Below, piece after piece: positions 59,501-64,000 of a stretch of DNA of 64,000 nucleotides. This DNA comes from Watersipora subatra (Eukaryota; Bryozoa; Gymnolaemata; Cheilostomatida; Watersiporidae). Below the pieces are notes generated by a model. It saw only the letters and a program-made list of their open reading frames with translations, had not been told where the DNA came from and did not search any database. Position numbers and translations under genes: made by a program. The stretch lies in assembly GCF_963576615.1 (NCBI RefSeq), contig NC_088708.1:52873196-52937195 (forward strand), given 5' to 3'. Position 1 is the stretch's first letter. Each line of letters opens with the position of its first letter.

Positions 59501-61818
59501 GTTCAGTAGATTACATGCCATGGCGATAACGGCGATAAAAGATTACAGGCGATAACAGGAATGCCATCAAACCTTAAATTGCTCTCTGCAAGCGTGCTTC
59601 CAGTCGTCGAGGTTCCCTTGCCCCTAGACACACGTGTCCAGTCAAGATCACAGAGCCAATGTTTGTGCAATCATGGCTCGTAAAGAAACACTCACCACCT
59701 CTGGTTACAGTAGGCTAAACAGATATCATAATGGATCTTCGAGGTGTTGCTCACACACACACTGCGACGTCAGAGTATATAGCTCATATTCCTCATATTT
59801 TTATAACCAAAAAATACTTTACAAGATGTTGTCGCTTTGTCGCATTGTCATATTATTATTAATTTTAATAACCATCTAAATCAATGCAATTATTTCTAGA
59901 AAAGTAACCAATATTATCACCTGTGTTCATTGGTAAGACCTTGTCATATTTGAACATGTTGGTGATGAACTCGGCATACTCGCACAGTATGTCATTGTGG
60001 AAGGCTCTCGAGGTCAGGGCCAATGTTTGAGCTTGATCAGTCAGAGCTTTCACGATTTTGGGATGACAGTGACCCTGGTTGACAGCGCTGTATGCACTCA
60101 AGAAGTCAAAATACTTGTTTCCTTCAACATCCCACACAAACACACCTACAAGAGCCAAACAGCAAATCTCACAAAACTAACACATACTAAAGATCATATT
60201 TTAAAATTAAACGCATTAGGATTCTATTTAATACACTCAAATATTCCTTGTATTTAACATCATGAATCACAACAAGTACCTTGTCTGATACTCGAGCTAT
60301 CGGAGAGATTTTTTTCTCCATTGTGTATACACAACTGCTAAAAATTCGTGAAGTACCACAAAACTTAGCTGATATTCTTTTATTGCTACCAACGGAAAAA
60401 ACAATTTGTTAAAATGCCTTTTTGCATTTTAACAAATCACTAACATATAATTTATAATTAACTTACAAATAATCCAAATAATGTCTAGTGTTAACATGAC
60501 TAGTGTTAACATAACATGTCTAGTGTTAACAATGACCTCAGAGACTGCTCAGCTAGAGAGTTTTAGACTCGGTGTTCGTTGTAATGGTGGGGAGAATGCT
60601 TGAACAATCTTCAAAGGAGTTGTGCACCCTGCCTAGATTTTGTTATGTAGTAGCGAATACTTTTCTATTCTGTATGCTATCTATTAGCAGCAAGCTAGGG
60701 ACTTCTTTCATTATTAATCAGATAGCCTGCAGGTTGATGTTTAAGATGCTGGTTCTCTGGAACTAGACAGAGTTTCGAAACCAAATATTTTAGTGACTTG
60801 GTGGAGAGTATGGAGCATGCACGTGTGAAGTTAGAATGATATCAGCCGAAAAATATGGAAGTGAAAAGTGTACACACGCATGCCCACAAATATAGCTTCT
60901 ATAAAATAGCTAATTAGCTAAAATTTGGAATTGTTTTTAAAGAATTTTTTGCATATCAGTTATTTTAACAGAAATTTATAAGCAAACTCTAGAATATGGC
61001 AAAACCTTCACATAACCAATATTTTGCATTTTTTATTAATTTTAAGCAGTTCATAAAATTAAAAAAATTTAACATGAGCGCCTTTTGATTTGACAAACTT
61101 AAATTTAGTAGCAACAAAAAGAAGCTTGAATCTTGCTTTTTAATTGTAACAAAGCAATGCGTTATTCAAATTTCAAACTCATTTAAACGTACTGTAGCAA
61201 ATGTTTGAATGTTTGCTACAGTTTAAATGTAGCAGAGGCAGACAACTTAGCGAAAAATAACATTACGCAATTGACAGCAAGTATTAACACTCAATAAACC
61301 TGATCATCAGTTGGTCTATCGCTGGCCCAACTCAAAAAATAAACATAGCGTTATTAATACTGCAAGAGAAAACAACTTCCAAATTTCACGACGATGATGG
61401 AATCTCAACACATACGTTTTGGAGTTTTCTGCCTGGCCATATGACTAGAAAATTCAGTTAGTTCAGTATGGCCGACCAAAACCATGTGGTTTTGAACATT
61501 TTTTTATAACCTTTTTACCTATTTTTCAATAACTAATCGTAAGAATATAAATGTGTAACACAGATGATATAATAAGAAATATTCTTTACAATAATATATA
61601 AATAATAAATAAATTGTGTGCCAAAACACTAGCAAGATAAATTTTAACGCCATCTAACCTTCTCCTTTTTTCAAGGCAACTGGCAGAGGATGGTAATTGT
61701 GAGCTCCAAATTTTTCCTCCTTATCAAATACTTGTTGCGAAGCTGCTCCATAGAGCCGAGGTTGGGCAGAAACAGCAGTCGATTTAAATCGAATTCCGGC
61801 AAGAAATGATCTGATCAT
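47340..61818 (-). CDS. OAT: ornithine aminotransferase, mitochondrial, complete
   Basis: PLP-dependent class III aminotransferase of the mitochondrial matrix; it converts ornithine and 2-oxoglutarate to glutamate-5-semialdehyde and glutamate. Minus-strand coding exons: 61818-61659, 60145-59921, 59024-58801, 58152-57980, 57602-57524, 56451-56338, 55657-55519, 47500-47340. Phases agree, giving 424 residues (human 439). The leader [16 protein letters not shown] has Arg/Lys and no acidic residues, as in a matrix-targeting peptide. Tyr42 (GAHNYHPLP), Arg167 (FWGRTLS) and the PLP lysine Lys279 (LLGKALSGG) line up with human Tyr55, Arg180 and Lys292. [11 protein letters not shown] and [15 protein letters not shown] are also conserved. 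An acceptor just before 61826 suggests a further 5' UTR exon to the right. Confidence 0.95.
49060..49450. other. less AT-rich block in OAT intron 7
   Basis: Stands out from the surrounding AT-rich intron. It contains CTCTAATTAAAGGG and CTACTAATCCACGG (homeodomain-like TAATTA and TAATCC words) and a repeated TCTAGACAATG (49132 and 49381). There is no open frame of note. It could be a regulatory element for OAT or the neighbouring glass gene, or an old repeat; this is inference only. A similar block with no recognised content is at 50450-50760. Confidence 0.25.
49717..49830. repeat. half copy of foldback element
   Basis: Matches the left arm of the palindrome at 49901-50084 (AAGTACTTAGCTGTTAATTA and AAACAGACATAAGTCTGC), without the right arm. 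Confidence 0.75.
49901..50084. mobile_element. foldback (palindromic) MITE
   Basis: Two arms of about 85 bp in inverted orientation: AAACAGACATAGGTCTGC on the left, GCAGACATAGGTCTG-type complement on the right, with outer ends AGTACTGAGCTGTT and AACAGCCAAGTACT. The loop is short. It lies in OAT intron 7. Confidence 0.75.
52896..54015 (+). mobile_element. pogo-like element, full-length copy A
   Basis: 1120 bp, starting CAGTCAAACATGGATAACTC and ending CCATGTTTGACTG, with TA on both sides. It has no transposase frame, so it is non-autonomous. A 120-bp palindromic insertion lies at 53218-53337, and a short hairpin (arms CCGACGTTGA) follows at about 53349-53384. CAGT ends plus TA targets suggest the pogo branch of Tc1/mariner. 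Confidence 0.8.
53218..53337. mobile_element. nested hAT-like MITE (in copy A)
   Basis: 120-bp palindrome with ends CACGGGCTAGCC and GGCTAGCCCGTG, flanked by the exact 8-bp direct repeat ATGAATAG (53210-53217, 53338-53345). An 8-bp target duplication and CA-ended TIRs fit hAT. Arms of about 55 bp contain CGCCACGCACATACAAAACA. Confidence 0.75.
54096..55239 (-). mobile_element. pogo-like element, full-length copy B (inverted)
   Basis: 1144 bp, in opposite orientation to copy A and 80 bp from it, with the same CAGTCAAACATGGATAACTC ends and TA flanks. It carries the same nested hAT-like MITE at the equivalent position. Confidence 0.8.
54799..54918. mobile_element. nested hAT-like MITE (in copy B)
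   Basis: 120 bp, the same element as at 53218-53337. Its flanks CTATTCGT and CTATTAAT are each one change away from the complement of the ATGAATAG duplication in copy A. Its distance from the pogo end (321 bp) equals that in copy A (322 bp). Confidence 0.75.
55519..61818 (-). CDS. OAT: OAT coding exons 1-7
   Basis: Exon 1 (61659-61818) holds the targeting leader and [10 protein letters not shown]. Exon 2 (59921-60145) holds [20 protein letters not shown]. Exon 3 (58801-59024) begins [15 protein letters not shown]. Exon 4 (57980-58152) has [20 protein letters not shown] and [10 protein letters not shown]. Exon 5 (57524-57602) has the PLP lysine. Exon 6 (56338-56451) has [11 protein letters not shown], and exon 7 (55519-55657) has [13 protein letters not shown]. 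Introns hold a 46-bp minisatellite, a 29-bp minisatellite, one SINE-like copy and a short perfect hairpin. Confidence 0.95.
55985..56305. repeat. 46-bp minisatellite in OAT intron 6
   Basis: Six to seven diverged copies of a unit containing CAATGCAGGCACTGGTTGAC and AACTACTAGCAGGTAAG, ending about 30 bp from the donor of OAT exon 6. Confidence 0.85.
56880..57290. repeat. 29-bp minisatellite in OAT intron 5
   Basis: About fourteen copies of GAGAAGGAATAAGGAAAGGG plus AGACAACGT. All three minus-strand frames stay open over it, giving spurious Leu/Pro/Ser-rich proteins of up to 215 residues. Confidence 0.95.
59125..59330 (+). repeat. tRNA-derived SINE, copy 2
   Basis: Head with box A-like GATTCAGTGGTTAGTTCGC and box B-like GGTTCAAATCC, then a body with GGTGGTGTTAGGAAGGGCAT and CAGTCACAATTGCTCC. 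It lies in OAT intron 2. The stems do not form a tRNA cloverleaf. Confidence 0.65.
60146..61658. other. OAT intron 1
   Basis: AT-rich. It has three copies of CTAGTGTTAACAT-like words (60480-60535) and a perfect 14-bp hairpin (60404-60417 with 60424-60437). A second stem-loop, CTGTAGCAAA/TTTGCTACAG, lies near 61190-61220. No exon recognised. Confidence 0.6.
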
Positions 61819-61826
61819 GATGAAAC

Positions 61827-64000
61827 CTGCAACAAACTAGTGTAGCTAATAACCAGCTCATTATTAATTTAATTATTTAGTAGTATGTTTTTATTTATAG
61901 CAATATTTTTATTAACAATATTTCATAATAATATAACAATATAATGATAATTAGTATCATACCAAAAGATTTGCCCTGAAAGGGAGCTGCTTATCTGACC
62001 GTAACATGACTTTGACAAAGAGGATGAAGACGGTAAAGTCTGTCTACTAATGTTATAGAGTGAAAGTTACCATTTTGCAAAACTAAAAGATTTAAATCAG
62101 CCCTATTGCCAAAGTGGTTTATTGCATTGTATTGAGTGATACTTGTGCGAGAAGTTTGTTTTGAGGTAAAACATACGTATATTAGCAAGTGTCTCAACAG
62201 ATATTAAGGATACATCCTAAATATTCTAGAGTGCTCTTGTACCTTACATATGTCCACTAATAGTTGGCTATAATGTCCACTAATAGTTGGCTATAATGTC
62301 CACTAATAGTTGGCTCTTATGAAAGCAAGGAAAGCCAACACTAAAGAATATAGAAAAGCTTATAGTTGAACGACTATTTTGGAGCAAGAAACTAACACCA
62401 GCCTAAAAAGTATGTGCGTGGTGGGAGCAAGTGTTCATCTAAAGAAAAATATTTGGAAATTAATTCAAGTGACTTACTCTACAGCCAGTACAGATGTTAT
62501 TATAGCAGCAGGAAAAGCTGAAATACAGTCAGCAGACTAGTTGAGGAATTACTATGGCATATTATTTAGAAAGTGACGGCTGAGTGAACGTTTCTGCTAA
62601 CAAGTTTATTTGTGAAATTCATTTTCAAGGATTTGAAGGCTCAACTTCCAAAACAGATATATATATATTCAATGCTAGTAATGTATATCCTTTAGTGCTA
62701 ATTTTGGTATATTTGGTAGCTGAAATAGTAAACAGCCTATGAATAGTTAAATAAACTAACTGCATGTGGAGACTTTTGGTGAATGTTTGAGGAGAGCCAA
62801 ATGCTACAAATCAGTCAAAAGAAGGGTACAAACAGCTGAATTTGGCCGAACTTCTAATTCAAAATCAGTAAGGTTAAATAAATTTACAAAAATGTTCAAC
62901 TTTTAAAAAGATGCAAGCAAATCAATTTAGGAAGCTAATATTTTGATCTTGATTAATGCTTTATTTGAGTTTTTCACACTACAGCAATAGGTCACTCAAG
63001 AAACTAGATGGTCAATGCAATTCTAGTCACTGAGTAATAATTTATACAAAACAGCATATAATCGAAAGATGTTCAAGCAACTGTGATTGAAAGCCATAAA
63101 AATGCAGAGTCCATAAAAAACTAGCTAGACAGAAGTGCACTAGCTGCATTAGAGTCAGTATCAATTCATCTCTGATCTAAAATCGAAGGATGCAGGAAGC
63201 ATGAAACTTTCTCATCCAGCCAATTGTGCATTCATGATATGAATATCAGCACCAACAAGGTCAAACTACAAAGGTCATTAGTAGCCGAATATAACTTCAA
63301 ATGGCCATGATGGAGTATGCCAAATTTCATATAGAGCTGCTTAGACTAAAGGCTGGTCATGCTTGACAAGATACGCTCTTAGATACACAATTTAGCGATG
63401 TTCACACTTACTTCATGGTGTATCATTTGTTTGTTCTACATAATGCTAACATGTTCACATTGACATTAGTTTCTGTTGTTCTGCAGAAACTTCAATGCAA
63501 AATGGCACATCCGCTTCTACCTATTATACTACAGAATAAACTATTTTCCAACATAACAGCAACATGAGAGGCAGTTGGAAAACCAAAGCTCAGTGCATGT
63601 CAAAGTCGACTTATACAGCAAACTCTCTTTATAAAGCAATCCATTGTGAATAATGATCAGAGTAATAACATGAAGTTGGGTCAAAGCATTTCAGATTATA
63701 TCTTATAACAAGCTAAACAGTGACAAACCTTATACAGTATTAGAATTGAAGAAAACTTTGAACTGGTATAACTTGGAGCTGACATGGAAATGTATTTTTA
63801 GTGGGTCATTGATGAGCTTGTTAAAATAGCGATGATACAAACACTTGTCGTGTGGGCCAGTCTTTATTTGAGCAATTATGTATTCGCTATTTTTTGTCCC
63901 TTCAGAAAATGCATATCGGCTCAGCCTGAGCCACTGCATCCCAAGTATGTTCATTACTTTCAAGTGACTCATCCAAGCTATGTTTAACATTTTGTTGAAG
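61827..64000. other. region upstream of OAT exon 1
   Basis: Contains the intron in the OAT 5' UTR, implied by TTGCAG before 61826, and three copies of a 23-bp unit with TGTCCACTAATAGTTGGCTA (62250-62312). An 86-codon minus-strand frame at 63730-63990 has no recognisable motif. No gene could be assigned. Confidence 0.4.

Noticed and set aside
1..64000. A dedicated multi-gene system linking the four genes
   Set aside because: The genes act in unrelated processes, are on different strands and have their own introns; nothing in the sequence suggests a common function beyond the shared KDSR/EXOC4 promoter.

Overview
This is animal nuclear DNA. The genes are split by many GT-AG introns, the sequence is visibly AT-rich, and the introns are full of small DNA transposons, SINE-like elements and minisatellites. 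The glass-type zinc-finger gene points to a bilaterian invertebrate. Overall texture (Helitron-like and tRNA-derived repeats, AT-rich introns) would suit a lophotrochozoan, but I cannot name a species and do not claim a phylum.

Four protein genes can be assembled, and splice phase agrees at every junction. (1) KDSR, 3-ketodihydrosphingosine reductase, minus strand, eight exons between 12352 and 5170; its last exon(s) were not found. (2) EXOC4/Sec8, an exocyst subunit, plus strand, 24 exons from 12496 to 38919, giving a complete 942-residue protein. (3) A five-finger C2H2 protein matching the photoreceptor transcription factor Glass, plus strand, exons 41699-41826 and 44893-45868, with a possible earlier exon ending at 40907. 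(4) OAT, mitochondrial ornithine aminotransferase, minus strand, eight coding exons from 61818 down to 47340, giving a complete 424-residue protein.

KDSR and EXOC4 are divergent, with start codons only 143 bp apart, so they probably share a promoter. EXOC4 and glass are in tandem. Glass and OAT converge tail to tail, 1.5 kb apart. The four proteins work in unrelated processes (sphingolipid synthesis, exocytosis, photoreceptor specification, amino-acid metabolism), so this is a gene neighbourhood and not an operon or a dedicated system.

The interest lies in the non-coding structure. The 5' splice site of EXOC4 exon 10 has been copied about 14 times into a minisatellite in the following intron. 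Two full-length pogo-like elements sit head to head at 52896-55239, and both carry the same older 120-bp hAT-like insertion. A Mutator-like foldback element has a second element nested in it with an exact target duplication. Two Helitron-like elements carry a tRNA-like block. I found no convincing new gene system and no intact transposase, CRISPR array, rRNA gene or functional tRNA gene.
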